The notes under the pieces are model-generated. The model had not been told where the DNA came from and made no database searches. It saw only the letters and a list, made by a program, of their open reading frames with translations. From positions 1 through 54,713 of the forward strand of contig JAHBMJ010000191.1 of the NCBI GenBank assembly GCA_018398765.1: a stretch of 54,713 nucleotides of DNA, read 5' to 3'. Below, piece after piece: positions 34,363-49,019 of this stretch. Made by a program: the position numbers and the translations under genes. The DNA is from Chromera velia. Taxonomy: Eukaryota > Sar > Chromeraceae. Within the stretch, counting starts at the first letter, position 1. Each line of letters starts with the position of its first letter.

Positions 34363-35539
34363 ATGTCGGACGAAATCAGGCGCCTTTTCCTTGATGCCTC
34401 CTTCGCTGCTCCTGGAAACAAAAGCCATGCGGAGAACGCTCTTTGCCCGATCTGCAAGGACTACATAGAAGATGCAAAAGAGGTGAACTGCAAAGCAAGG
34501 CACGTCTTCTGTGGTCCTTGCATCACAAAAGAGTACGAGAGACGCCAGACTGAAGGTCTCGCCCAGAAGTGCCCAACCTGCCGGGGACCCTTTTCCACGT
34601 TGGAAACGTCCCCGCCCCAGCTGCGGAATTTCATTGAAGAGGTCGAGTGGAAGTGCCTGAATCACGAGGATGGTTGTGGGTTTACAGGGACGAAGAAGAA
34701 ATTGGAGAAGCACCTTGATGAGGAATGTCCTGAGCAGGAGACGAAGTGTCCCTTCCAAGGTTGCACACAGAAAATGAAGAGAGGGCCCCTTGCCGCTCAC
34801 AAAGTGGACTGCAAGTTTCGCCTCATCCCCTGTGAGTTGTGTGAGCAGCCAGTGCGCTTTGGCACCAAGACCGCCCACTCGAAAGCCTGCAAAAAGGTTC
34901 GCGTCTCCTGCCCCAACAGGTGCGGGCAAAAGTGTCTAAGGGGGGAAATCGCTGAACACAAGAAGACCGACTGTAAAGAGCAGCTTGTGAACTGTCCTGT
35001 TGCTGGTTGTGGGGACAGAGTGAAGAGGAAGAAGCTGGACGAGCACGATGACGCCAGCGTGAAGAAGCACTTCAAGCTCCTCCAGCGCGAAGTAGAGATC
35101 ATGAAGTCTCCTGGTCGGTTTTCTCCTCCCCAACGCTCCTCTGCTGATCCAGTATTGGTGTGCATCTGTGCATGCAGATGCTGTCCCTTCTTTCCTGTCC
35201 CCCTTGCCTCCTCACTTCTTCTGCAGACACAGTGGAGGGAACCGTGAGACTTCCGAACTTCAAGGCGAAGGCTCCGCGGCTCGGGAAGAACGATCGGCTC
35301 CAGTGTGCAACCTTCTCTCTGAAGGTCCGACCGACTTTTGTCTCACATACAAAAGCTGTTTTCATTTATGTCCTCCCTCATCGTCTTTGACCCCGCATCT
35401 CTGTCTGTCTCTGTCGAGCATCTTTTATTCCCTCTTCCCTCTCAGTTCCGTTTTCTCTTTCTTCTTCCTTCCCTCCTTCCCCGTTCTTTTCCCTCCCTCC
35501 CTCCCTCCCTCCCTCCTTTCTGTTTTTCTTTTTTTCTTC

Positions 35540-35590
<51 letters not shown>

Positions 35591-37204
35591 TTCTTTCTTT
35601 CTTTCTTTCTTTCTTTCTTTTCTTTCTTTTCTTTCTTTTCTTTCTTTTCTTTCTTTTCTTTTCTTTCTTTTCTTTCTTTTCTTTCTTTTCCTTCTTTTCC
35701 TTCTTTTCCTTCTTTTCCTTCTTTTCTTCTTTCTTTTCTTTCTTTTCTTCTTTCTTTTCTTTCTTTTCTCTCTTTTCTTTCTTTTCTTCTTTCTTTTCTT
35801 TCTTTTTTTTCTTTTTGTTCGTTCGTTCGTTTCTTCCTTCCTTCCTTCTTTCCTTCCTTCCTTCTCTCCTTCCTTTCTTCCTTCCTTCCTTCCTTCCTTC
35901 CTTCCTTCCTTCTTTCCTTGCTTCTTTCCTTCTTTCCTTCCTTCTCTCCTTCCTTCCTTCCTTCCTCTCTTTCTTTTGTGAGTAGGTGTTTCCAGACTTT
36001 TTTCGCTCTTTCTTTTGCTTCCTTTTTTTTATTGGTCTTTTTTTTTCGTTTTTGCCTTTGTGCATATGCTACCCTTTTTTTTTGTCTGTTGGCCCGTCGA
36101 TCCCCTCTCCTTGGAGATTTTGATTCTTGTTTTTCTCTGCTGTTCAAAAACCCTTTTTCTGCACCTCTCTCTCGTCTGCTCCTGGACCTCTCTTCTTCTC
36201 CAGCCTTCTCATCTGCCCGTTGTTTTCTTTCCGGAATACTAGCTTGGGAGCGCGCTCGTATCCAGCGCTCTGCAATCATTGCTTAGTGTATGCGTTCTGT
36301 CTCCAATGACTGATGCATGCATGGGGTCTACCATCGAAGAATTGATGTGTGTTGCATCTCTGCCTAATTTCTGTATGCATGATGCAGGGGCACCGTTTCT
36401 GCTTGGAAGTGTACCCGGGAGGTTACGGCACAAGTGAATCGGGAAAGGCCGGGTTGTTTGTGAGGAATTTGGATGACTTCAAGGGGGTGGTCATATACAG
36501 TGTACGTGTGTTAAACGGAAACGGTATTCCTGAGATGCAGCTCATGAAGGATTTCTCGGGCGTTCGTGACTGGGGATTTTCAAGCTTCTGTCCTGCATCG
36601 AAACTTCTTGATGCTGCGGCAGCGACCGAGGGAGGGGCGTTGGAGTTCCATGTGTCTCTCACCGCAGAGAAGACGCACAAGGAGACTTTCGCGCTTTCTG
36701 GCTACCGTCAGGTTCCTCCTGCTTGGAATGGGTGAGAGATCAAATCGGAGTATTCTTCTGATTGACTCCTAGACCGTCAAGTGAAAGACAGACAGAGTCC
36801 CAGAGATTTTCATGACAGACATCGATCGTTGATGCACGTGAGTGGTGCTGCTGCCGAGAAAAGGTGCGAAGCTTGCTTTTCTTGTCTGTGTTTTGTTCAG
36901 GATGCTCGCATCCATCTTGTACCGCTACCATGGAAGCCCCGATGAGCGTGCTTCAAAGCAATTGTGTAGGTGTTTGAGCGGACCGGACGACCAGAAATTT
37001 GAAGAACTGAGAGGGGAGGGGGGGAGAAGGATGAGAAAAGCAAGAGGGGTTCAATTTTTCTGTGAGGCTCTTGCAGGGGAGACAACTGCCGCTCCTTGCC
37101 AGGAAAAGGCAGAAGGGATACCCAGCTTGCTCCGTTTGATACGGACAGAGTTACGGCTTCCCACACCTCCTGCAGAGTTCCGTTTGTTCATTAGCGTTGC
37201 ATGA
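34363..37204 (+). CDS. RING / TRAF zinc-finger / MATH domain protein (TRAF-like)
   Basis: Exons: 34363-35113, 35227-35324, 36388-36731, 36901-37204, all GT-AG and in phase, giving 498 aa. The start ATG at 34363 (MSDEIRRLFLDAS) begins just before the RING domain and is preferred over an upstream in-frame ATG at 34162, which adds a non-conserved leader. RING: CPICKDYIE, HVFCGPC and CPTCRG (residues about 27-75) suggest E3 ubiquitin-ligase activity. Then come TRAF-type zinc fingers rich in Cys/His pairs (residues about 95-215). The last two exons resemble a MATH/TRAF domain (GHRFCLEVYPGGYG; DWGFSSFCPASKLLD), a substrate- or receptor-binding fold. Intron 2 contains a pyrimidine microsatellite of more than 500 bp. 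An alternative end is TGA at 36733 if exon 4 is not used. Confidence 0.88.
35410..35990. repeat. Long TTTC/TTCC polypyrimidine tract
   Basis: About 500-580 bp of almost pure pyrimidine on the plus strand (TTTC, TTTTC, TTCC units) lies within the second intron of the RING/MATH gene. ORFs of Phe/Leu/Ser or, on the other strand, Lys/Glu/Arg repeats come only from this tract. Confidence 0.95.
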
Positions 37205-38296
37205 TTGATCGTTGTTTATGCGGACAGTGTGACAAAAGCAGAGAGGAAGTGGGACATTTGGACAGTATGAAATGCATGGTTGCGTGCGTCAGTTGGACAG
37301 AGAACAATGCATCTCAGAGAGTGTCAAGTCCAGGCAGCCTGTCGGGACCTAATTTTGGTCAGGGGATTTAAGGGATTTATTGGTGCCCGCATGCAAGCAC
37401 TAGCGCCGTTTCATCTCTAGTCGCCTTAAGCAAACAGCAGAGAAAGTATGAAATCTCTGTGTTCTGCGTGACCAGTCCTAGGACCAGTCTTATGCACGGC
37501 ACAATTGTGGGAAAGTTGGGACGGTGCTGGAGCCTCTGCAGGGGAGAGGTGGTGGCTCCGATCGATGCGGTCTTTGGGGGGGGGGTATTTTCGATATGTT
37601 CTTGCGTGTTCATGTTGAGGTGCTGCCACATGCAGTCAGCTGGCATGTGTCACAATCTGTGTATATGTTTTTTTTGGCGCATGTTTAATCTAATGACTTT
37701 GAGGCATGGATTCAAGAGCTGCATGGTGACTCAGCTTCTAGCTCAGCTTACCTGTGATTGCCGGTGAAAGAGACTGTGTGACATTACGGAGTTTGGTATA
37801 CAGAGTCAGAGTTAAACCTTCCGAGTAGCCTCTTTAACTCGTAATAGAAGTACTATATCCTAGACTATATCATATAGATATAATTTTAAATTAGGACTTA
37901 AAATTTTATTTTAATTGCCGCTTTTATACTGATCACCAAAATTATTAGCTAAATTATTAGAGTAGTAGTTATAGCTAGAGTTATAATAGATGTATACAAG
38001 GTATATTAAACGGATTCGATATAATTCGATAATTTTGATTCAAACGTATAGCGTCAAAGCTTTGTTATAGCTAGTAGAGTTGTTAAATATCATATAGGTA
38101 CATATCAGTGTCGACACTTGAGCTTAGAATCATGATGACACTAACTGTCAATAACATTTATATTTTAGTACAGTGTCGACACTTACTTTTTTTCATTTAT
38201 TATCACTTTATGTTTAATTGAACTTTTGAGGCAATAATGAGATAAAAAGTTTGCCAAGTGAAATTAACCTCCTACCACTTCATCTATGGGTCGGCT
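37205..38296. other. Intergenic, AT-rich toward the right
   Basis: No gene is recognised. From about 37830 the sequence is AT-rich. A GTGTCGACACTT string occurs near 38108 and 38173. It ends where the second Ty3 copy and its fused block begin. Confidence 0.5.
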
Positions 38297-38400
38297 GTGT
38301 GACGTGAATGCTTGTAGCCGCGCCACCACTAAGCGTTAACACTTGGCCCCACAAGGCAGATCACACGTTCTCTCAACACCACCGACCAGCCCACGCCAAC
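38297..38400 (+). repeat. Two-block repeat shared with 48888-48990
   Basis: Block A (GTGACGTGAATGCTTGTAGC..CCACTAAGCGTT, about 45 bp) is in the same orientation as at 48888. The next ~60 bp (AACACTTGGCC..GCCCACGCC) is reverse-complemented relative to 48932-48990. It abuts the truncated RT of the second Ty3 copy. Confidence 0.8.
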
Positions 38401-41160
38401 GGGGGGTTCATTCGTCCTTCGACGTCCCCCTTCGGTGCGCCGGCATTCTTTGTGAAGAAGAAGGATGGCACCTTCCGCATGGTGATCGACTACAGACCTC
38501 CCAACAAGGTGACGGTGAAGGACACCTTCCCACTCCCGCATGCAGAGGAGCTGATGGAGACCTTCTTTGGAAAGAGATGGTTCACGAAGCTAGACTTGCG
38601 TCAGTTTTTCCACCAGCTCCGCATTACAATGGGAGACAGCTACAAGACTGCTTTCATCACCAGGTAGGAAACATCTGAGTGGTTAGTAATGCCCTTCGGT
38701 GTCTCGAATGCACCGCCCGCAAGCATACGACTGATTACGCTTGCGATACGACCTGCACTAGGCCGGTGTGTCATCGTCTTCATCAACGACATCCTTGTGT
38801 ACAGCCGGACACTGGCATAGCATATGAAGGACATTAAGTGGGTACTGGATCTCTTGAGAGTGAGCAATCTCTATGTCAAGATCAAGAAGTGCGAGTTCTT
38901 GACCAACAGCACCCACTTCCTGGGGTTTGTCATCGACGCGAAGGGCATCATGCCCGAACGCCTGAAACTCGAGCTCATTCGAGACTGGCCGGATCTAAAA
39001 GACCTACACGAGCTGCGAATCTTTCTCGGGGCAGCCAATTAGGTTTGGAAGTTTATGAGAGGTTTTGTGTCGATCGCGCAGCCCCTGACGAAGGCATTGA
39101 AGAAGGGAGTGAAGTTCACGTGGATCGAGGAGATGAAGACAGCCTTCTGCTCACTAAAGGAAGCGATCATCAACATCACCTCGCTGTACATCCCCGATCC
39201 TGAACATCCATTTAAGATCTTCGGGGACGTGTCTGAACAGAGGAATGCACTCGGAGGTGCATTGATGCAGCAGGACCCATGTGTTGGTTGGCTCCGTCCG
39301 GTGGCCTTCGCATTGAGAACACTGATGAAAGAGGAGAGGAACTACCCAATCAGAGAGAAGGAGTTGCTTGCTGCCATCTTTCTCCTCAAACACTGGTACC
39401 CGTACGTCAGTGAGACGACGACAGTGTGGACAGACTATGAGAGCCTCAAGACACTCGACTTGACAGCTGCATCTTATGCAGAAGCTCGAGGACGTGTGAG
39501 GAGATGGATGTCTTTCCTGCAGGAGCTGGGGGTGAAGCTGAAGTACCTCCCAGGTACGAAGAACACTCTCGCCAACGCCTTGTCTCAGCATCCTCTTTCA
39601 GAAAGAGCATACGCAGCAATGGGTTATGAGATTTGTTTGCAGACGAGCAGCAGCCTCCTTCTAGATAAAGACTTTCTCCAGAAAGTCAGAGATGGCTATC
39701 GGAAAGACAAATTCTTTCACGATGCCCTGTTCTTTCTGTCTCCACGTGCTAAGGGACAGAAGCGAGAGGAGCCGCCGCCTTTCTTGCGCTTTCAACTGTC
39801 ACATATGGAGATGAGAGACGGACTCTTCTACTATAAGAACAGGCTGGTCATCCCCATGAAGAAATTGCAGAGAAATCTGATCTTTGAGTGTCACGACGTC
39901 CCAGGCGCGGGGCATTTGGCGATTGAGAAAACCTACCTACGACTGATTGAAGACTTTTACTGGCCAAACATGTTCTCTTCAGTCGCTGCCTATATTCCTC
40001 GCTGTGACGCGTGCCTCCAGAACAAGCAAGCGAATCAGAAGCCTTTCGGACTTTTGCAACCCCTGCCTATTCCTGCTCGGCCTTACGATTCGGTCTCGAT
40101 AGATTTTATCTATGCCCTCCCACGTGTACACTTTCAAGGTGAGTGGGTGGACTCAGTTCTGACTGTGGTTGATCGTTTGTCCAAGCGGTCTCACTAGATT
40201 CCGTGTGTGATGACGATCACTGCAGAAGGAGCAGCGCGCCTCTTTTATGATCACATTGTCTGCTCCCACGGTCTCCTGTTGGAGATTATCATTGTGTCAG
40301 ATCGAGACCCAAGGTGGATGGCGGAGTTCTGGAGAAGACTGTACAAACTGGCAGGGACCCGCCTGATGATGTTATCATCCGGGCACCCTCAGACAGACAG
40401 GCAGAGTGAGATCTTTAACCGAACGCTGGAGATAATATTGCAATGTTTTTGTGGAGATCATCAGTCTGAGTGGCCCAAGTTTCTGTCATCGCTTGAGTTT
40501 GCGTGCATCTCAAGTACGTACTCAGGTTTGAAGGCAATACCACATGCAGTTCTTTACGGCTTGGAGGCAAGGACTTTCCCGTCTCTACTGGTTGTAGGAC
40601 GCACAGCGACAGTAGCAAAAGACTTTCATCTGCGCTGTCAGGCCCTCTTTAAAGAGATGAAGGAGCGACTTGAGAGAGCGAATGAAGAAGCAAAGAGGAA
40701 GGCCGACCAGAAGAGAAGGGAAGCGACTTTCGTTCCAGAAGACTGGGCGCTAGTGCACTAGAAATTTTTTGAGAGTGAGCGCCTTCCTTCCGAACGGAAA
40801 GCTAAGCTAAGCCACATTTGGTATGTGCTGTTCGAGATTGATAAGAAGGTCGGGGGGGTGAGTTATGAACTCATGTTCCCCACTGGAGTCAAGAAGTATC
40901 CAGTTGTCCACGTCTCTTACATGAAGGCGTACCCTGTCTCCCCCGAAGACCCTCCACCCCGTGTGCTCTTGCCAAGATTCAAGGAGGTAGAGTGGGAGGT
41001 CGATAGGGTCGTTGACATACGAGGGAAAGGGAGGACGCTGGAGTATCATGTGGTTTGGAAGGGATATTCGAAGACTGAAGCGACTTGGAAACCGCCCGAA
41101 AACCTAAAGAACGCAAAGGACGCTATCAAAGCCTTCAGAGAGCTTCGAAGACTTTGTTGA
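38400..41160 (+). pseudogene. pol: Ty3 pol, second copy, 5' truncated
   Basis: The frame starts inside reverse transcriptase at [16 protein letters not shown] (about 38405) and continues through RNase H, integrase (SIDFIYALP, SDRDPRW, SEIFNRTLE) and a chromodomain (EWEVDRVVDIRGKGRTLEYH) to TGA at 41158. All of it is in one frame. The only breaks are five TAG codons at 38665, 38818, 39040, 40195 and 40759. The RT active site reads FIND near 38778-38789, where YxDD/FIDD is expected, so the first catalytic Asp is Asn (a G-to-A change). Gag, protease and the start of RT are missing. It belongs to a lineage distinct from the other two copies. Confidence 0.9.
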
Positions 41161-41356
41161 CAAAGAGGGAAATGGGGAAGGAAACAAGGGATTCATGGGA
41201 ATATTCAGGTATGTCTCTTTCTCTTTGTGTTACTCTTATTATCTGCTTTGCTCTCGTTAATCTATTCTCCCTCACTCTTTTCCTTGACTTTCTTGTGCCT
41301 TGCTGATTAGAAACAGAATGAAAGAAAGAAAGAAAGAAAGGAAAGAAGGAATGAAG

Positions 41357-41917
41357 GAAATTTTTTGAGAGTGAGCGCCTTCCTTCCGAACGGAAAGCCA
41401 AGCTGAGCCACATTTGGTATGCGCCGTTCAAGATTGATACGAAGGTGGGGGGGGTGAGTTATGAACTCATGTTCCCCGCTGGAGTCAAGAAGTATCCAGT
41501 TGTCCATATCTCTTATATAAAGGCATACCCTGTCTCCCCCGAAGACCCTCCACCCCGTGTGCTCTTGCCAAGATTCAAGGAGGTGGAGTGGGAGGTCGAT
41601 AGGGTCGTTGACATGCGAGGGAAAGGGAGGACGCTGGAGTATCGTGTGGTTTGGAAGGGATATTCGAAGACTGAAGCGATGTGAAAACCGCCCAAGAACT
41701 TGAAAAACGCAAAGGACGCGATCAGAGCCTTCAGGAAGCTTCGAAGACTTCGTTGACAAAGAGGGAAATAGGGAAGGAAACAAAGGATTCATGGAAACAT
41801 TCAGGTATGTCTCTTTTTCTTTGTGTTACTCTTATTATCTGCTTTGCTCTCGTCAATCTATTCTCCCTCACTCTTTTCCTTGACTTTCTTGTGCCTTGCT
41901 GATTAGAAATAGAATGA

Positions 41918-41957
<40 letters not shown>

Positions 41958-41977
41958 AAAAAAGAAAGAAAGAAGAA

Positions 41978-42009
<32 letters not shown>

Positions 42010-42061
42010 AGAAAAGAAAGAAAGAAAGAAAGAAAGAAAAAAAGGAAAGAAGGAATGAAGG
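41357..42061 (+). repeat. Tandem duplicate of the Ty3 3' end (chromodomain copy 2)
   Basis: The segment starting GAAATTTTTTGAGAGTGAGC at 40761 is repeated from 41357 (period 596 bp), so a second chromodomain lies at about 41445-41755. Its TW before KPPKNLKNAKD reads ATG TGA, truncating it at 41684. The (GAAA)n tract at the unit end is short in copy 1 (about 41320-41345) and expanded to about 130 bp in copy 2 (41917-42045). Differences between the copies are mainly transitions. Confidence 0.88.
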
Positions 42062-42432
42062 AAGGAAGAGAATGAAGAGTAGAAGGAGAAGAAATGAAAG
42101 CAAATAAAAGCTGGAACAAGAAGGAATGAAAATAGAGGAAAGGTGGAAAGAAAAAGAAGGAAAAGAACTTACACACTGAAATATAGACAACAGCTCAAGA
42201 AGTTGCTAACGTACTTCTTTCGTGAGGAGGGAGAGGTGTGTACATTGATTGACGTACTGATACACTGATTGACGCACTGACACACTGACATTAAATGGAA
42301 TGACTCGAGATCACTTTCTGTCTTACTTTTCTATTTTCCCCAATTCTTCTGTCAAGTTTTCCTGTAAGGATCCTTTCGGTGCAGTACCATGCACATTTTC
42401 TCCCCTGCGTCTTAATCCCTATCTTTTTATGC
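42062..42432. other. Intergenic up to the LTR element
   Basis: No gene is seen. TGATTGACG(T/C)AC repeats lie near 42245-42285. The last five bases before the LTR (ATATC, 42433-42437) are the target-site duplication. Confidence 0.5.
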
Positions 42433-42437
42433 ATATC

Positions 42438-42781
42438 CGTAAGGAGGTAGCTCCTCTTCTCCTAAGTGATCGCACTTAGTTCAGTTAGATCTCTACTACG
42501 GAAAGTCTGTTAATTCAAGGTTCACTTCCAAACTGCTTCTAGAAGCTTTGCAAGCAACTATTGTTTACTCAATCCAGGTTATACGCAGCTAATTGAGTTA
42601 ATTGCATTTTATTTCTATTTTATTTAATTTTTTTCTAATACAGACTGGCATAGCGGCGCCTCCATGAGCCTGCGTGCATGTGTTGGTCTCTGAGTTGCGG
42701 GCGTCCCGTGCGGCGGCAGTGCGCGTTAGTTCGGCTCACCTCGGGATTGGCCGGTCCCGTGGCTCGCCTCACTATGTTACG
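42438..42781 (-). repeat. 3' LTR of the complete Ty3 element
   Basis: Same length as the 5' LTR with about 16 substitutions, 15 of them transitions by my count. It is preceded on the element strand by the polypurine tract AAGGGGGAGGGG (42795-42782) and CA-type spacer bases, and followed by ATATC. Confidence 0.93.
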
Positions 42782-42883
42782 TGCCCCTCCCCCTTGGAGC
42801 ATGTGTCCCACACGCTCTGTCCTTCTTCTCAGCTTTTCTGCGGTTAACTGCCAACCAAAATTGACCGTACAATTCCTGTCTAT

Positions 42884-46060
<3,177 letters not shown>

Positions 46061-46265
46061 CGGGGGCTTCAGAGGATCTGTGTCGTGGCTCCTTAGATTC
46101 GGTTGACCTCCAGGGGGGAGGAAATGGAGGAAAGAGGGCAGACTTCAAGACGGTAGCACCGGAAGGTGGTAGATTCCTTCTTGGAAACCTACGGATCTCT
46201 TTGCAGGTCAGGGGCTCAGGCTCGGCCCCCGGAATGTGGTAGATTTTCGAGTCATACAGTGTGAA

Positions 46266-46592
46266 CTACGACCCGGAGGGAGAACGATCTGCAGCGATGA
46301 AGAGACACTTCGCTTCGAAATCGGGAAGGGGTTTAAAGGTCTCACAGAAGGGCATCCCCGGGACCACATCATAATCCTCGTCCAGATCGAGTACAGTCAT
46401 GGTCAGAGGGGCTGCGAAGTCCTGAATTCTCAGATCGATGTCGGGCGCCTCCCATTGGACAGTAGTCAAAGGAGCCTGCACACCATCGAGACGGATGCCC
46501 CCTTTGCATGTGGAAGGCTCCAAGGCAGACAAACGGAACTCCTCGGCCTCAACGACTCTCTTGCTCACATAAATGGAGTCCGCCCCTGGATC
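46266..46592 (-). pseudogene. Retropepsin-type protease
   Basis: Directly downstream of Gag in the same frame, the active-site region reads DPGADSIYVSKRVVE where D-S/T-G-A is expected; the Ser-to-Pro change is one base. The C-terminal flap-side motif is DYDVVPGMPF, matching DYDVILGMPF in the first copy. It ends at TAG 46266-46268. Shared homology then resumes in another frame. Confidence 0.8.
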
Positions 46593-47888
46593 CTAAAGGG
46601 CACGGATTGGGATACTATTCGCTGTGCCGTAGAAGGTGATCAATTTCCCCCTCCTGCCTGTCCTGCCCCCAGTCGTGGAGTACATCCCTCTCGGGGGTGC
46701 ATTCTGCTGCTGGCGCTGTGACCACTGGGGAGGGTTCCCCTGGAACTGCGGTGGTGGACACAGTTCAGAGGGAGGCGTAAGCCCCTGTGGGATGACTGGA
46801 TTCCCCCACTGTCCCTGCATCGAACCACCGTAGTGCTGCTGCACCCCACTCTGTAGGTTGTGCATGCGTCCTTGACCTCCATAGAAATTTCTCTGACCCC
46901 CGTGACCCCTAGGACCCTGTTGTTGCTGTTGCTGCTTGCGGTTCCTACACTGGCGTGCAGAGTGTCCCACCGCGTGACAATTGAAGCACCTATTCTCTTG
47001 AATGTGCCTCTTGATCTCATCTCGGGAAAGGGAATAAATTCGGGAGATTCGGTTGAGATCTATCGGGACGGGCCCATCGTTTGATTGGGACTGAGGTTGC
47101 AAAGGCGGGTGCGAATCACTTCGCCCGTCTCTGCCCTGACCCCCGTAGTCTTTCTTTCTCCCCCCACTCAACAGTTGCTCGGCCTCCTCTGCATCCTTCA
47201 TCGCAGCATCGAGACTGTCAGGCTTTTTCCTCCTCACTTCCTTCCTCACCTTATCCGAAAGGCCCCGAATGTAGTCGTATATCAAATCGATCTCACTTAC
47301 ATCAACGATTCCTTCTGCAATATCGTTGAATCGGACAGAGTACTTGTGAACCCCCTCATTGCCCTGACAACGGACGTTCCGGACTTCCCCTCTCAAGTCT
47401 GTCTGCTTGTTTGGATCGGGGAAACGCTCGGACAGACGGGTGAAGAGATCTTCTACGTTGACAAAAGGAGAGGCGGACCTCTGCGTCTTGTCATACCATT
47501 GCTTGAGGAATCGGGAGAAGTACTGACGCACAGACCCCAACTGCTTCGACACCTGAATATCGGAGAGCTGTATGTATTCCCTCATATCCGCAACCCAACC
47601 TTCGAGCAACTTTCGGTCCCCATGAAACACCGGCGGCTCTTTCGCCTTGAAGTTCGACCGCTGGGGAGGTGGAGAAGTCGGCTATTGATTCATCCGCTGC
47701 TGCTGCTGCTGTTCTGGTGTCTGCTGCTGCTGTTGATGGATTGGGCCCCCGTCGGTGGCTGTTTGTTACTACTGTGCTTCTAGAGCGTCCATCTGTTGTT
47801 GCTGAAGTTGTTACGTCTGCTGTACCTGGATCATCTGCTGCTGCATGAATTGCTGCCCCTCCAGCAATTGCTGCAGAACCTGCTCCAT
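46593..47888 (-). pseudogene. gag: Gag with CCHC zinc knuckle
   Basis: The frame starts at ATG 47888 (MEQVLQQLLEG). A Gln-rich N-terminus is broken by TAA 47813, TAG 47771, TAA 47768 and TAG 47684, all one C-to-T step from Gln codons. The capsid-like region is open from 47630 (FHGDRKLLEGWVADMREYI) and leads to one nucleocapsid knuckle CFNCHAVGHSARQC (C-x2-C-x4-H-x4-C) near 46975. The tail is Gln/Gly-rich and ends at TAG 46593-46595, where the frame continues into protease. Gag packages the RNA and forms the particle. Confidence 0.9.
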
Positions 47889-47986
47889 CGAGAGAGAGTC
47901 GTGGGAGAAGAAAAGAATTTACTTGCCAAGAAAGAAGATGACTGTTACAGGATTAGACCAAGCAACAGAAGTCCTGGAGAGATCAA

Positions 47987-48004
47987 CCAGGCTCTGTGCT
48001 ACCA
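47987..48004 (-). promoter_or_regulatory. Primer-binding site (tRNA-primed)
   Basis: TGGTAGCACAGAGCCTGG lies directly after the 5' LTR. It begins with TGG, the complement of tRNA CCA ends, and resembles initiator-Met primer sites (TGGTAGCAGAG) with two extra bases. The tRNA identity is a guess. Confidence 0.7.
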
Positions 48005-48348
48005 CGTAAGGAGGTAACTCCTCTTCTCCTAAGTGATCGCACTTAGTTTAGTTAGATCTCTACTACGGAAAGTCTGTCAGTTCAAAGTTCACTTCCAAAC
48101 TGCTTCTAGAAGCTTTGCAAGCAACTGTTGTTTACTCAATCCAGGTTATACGGAGCTAATTAAGTTAATTGCATTTTATTTCTATTTTATTTAATTCTCT
48201 TCTAATACAGACTGGCATGGCGGCGCCTCCATGAGCCTGCGTGCGTGTGTTGGTCTCTGAGCTGCGGGCGTCCCGTGCGGCGGCGGTGCACGTTAGTTCG
48301 GCTCACCCCGGGATTGGCCGGTCCCGTGGCTCGCCTCACTATGTTACG
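48005..48348 (-). repeat. 5' LTR of the complete Ty3 element
   Basis: On the element strand it starts CGTAACATAG and ends CCTTACG, giving a CGTAA...TTACG terminal inverted repeat instead of the usual TG...CA. It is followed at once by the primer-binding site and flanked outside by ATATC. Confidence 0.93.
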
Positions 48349-48353
48349 ATATC

Positions 48354-48887
48354 TCTTTTTTCCACTCTCTGATTCATGATGAATCTCTCTTCACGTCACT
48401 CCTGTTTTGAGAGGTATGCTCCTTTCTTTTATCTCTACTTCTTTCTTCTTCCCGAATCGAATCGATCGAACCTAAAAACGCCCTGCATGAGTGCAAGGCT
48501 CAGACAAGATTGTGTGAAGAATGTGTTTTAGTTCTGATCATGTGTGCGTAGAGGCCAATTAATTTTGAAGGCAGAACTTGCTTGGTAAAGAGCGTATAAA
48601 TGCACGTGCATGGGCATGAGTCTGTTCGTTATGGTGTGAGATAAGTCTGAAGCCACCAGTCATGGTCGGTCATTGCATATCGATTTCACGAGTAACTCGA
48701 TTTTATGTGGTGTTGATGTTTGATCGAGGGATCAGGTTTTAAGGGCATAAAAAGGAAGAGAGCGAGGAAACGGAAGTTTGTATATTATAGGTCGATCCTT
48801 AGCCTCTGTGTGGCAATTGAAATCGATTGAGATCTGAGTGCAGACTCTGAGAGCGTGTGTGGACACACGCCTTGGGAGGATGGGCAT
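48354..48887. other. Intergenic flank of the LTR element
   Basis: Continuation of the host sequence interrupted by the LTR element. No gene is recognised. Confidence 0.5.
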
Positions 48888-48990
48888 GTGTGACGTGAAT
48901 GCTTGTAGCCGCGTTACCACTAAGCGTTGGCGTGGGCCGGTTGGTGGCGTTGAGAGAACGCGTGATCTGCCTTGCAGGGCCAAGTGTCAA
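48888..48990 (+). repeat. Two-block repeat, second configuration
   Basis: Block A matches 38297-38342 directly. The adjoining ~60-bp block (GGCGTGGGCC..GGCCAAGTGTC) is the reverse complement of the block at 38342. Short CGTT and AACG strings flank the flipped part at both sites. Confidence 0.8.
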
Positions 48991-49019
48991 CGCATACGCC
49001 CATAGCCACACCTATCAAT

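Noticed and set aside
35168-36286. 372-codon plus-strand ORF and Lys/Glu-rich minus ORFs
   Set aside because: They come from the TTTC/TTCC tract; only the RING/MATH exons on either side are conserved.
2-41160. UAG reassigned as a sense codon in the nuclear code
   Set aside because: The HDAC, PDE, TPR-like and RING/MATH genes contain no internal TAG in their exons, and the PDE gene ends with TAG, so a general reassignment is not supported; element-specific readthrough stays open.
47085-47783. Plus-strand ORF of 232 codons over gag
   Set aside because: Antisense to the conserved Gag region of the complete Ty3 element.
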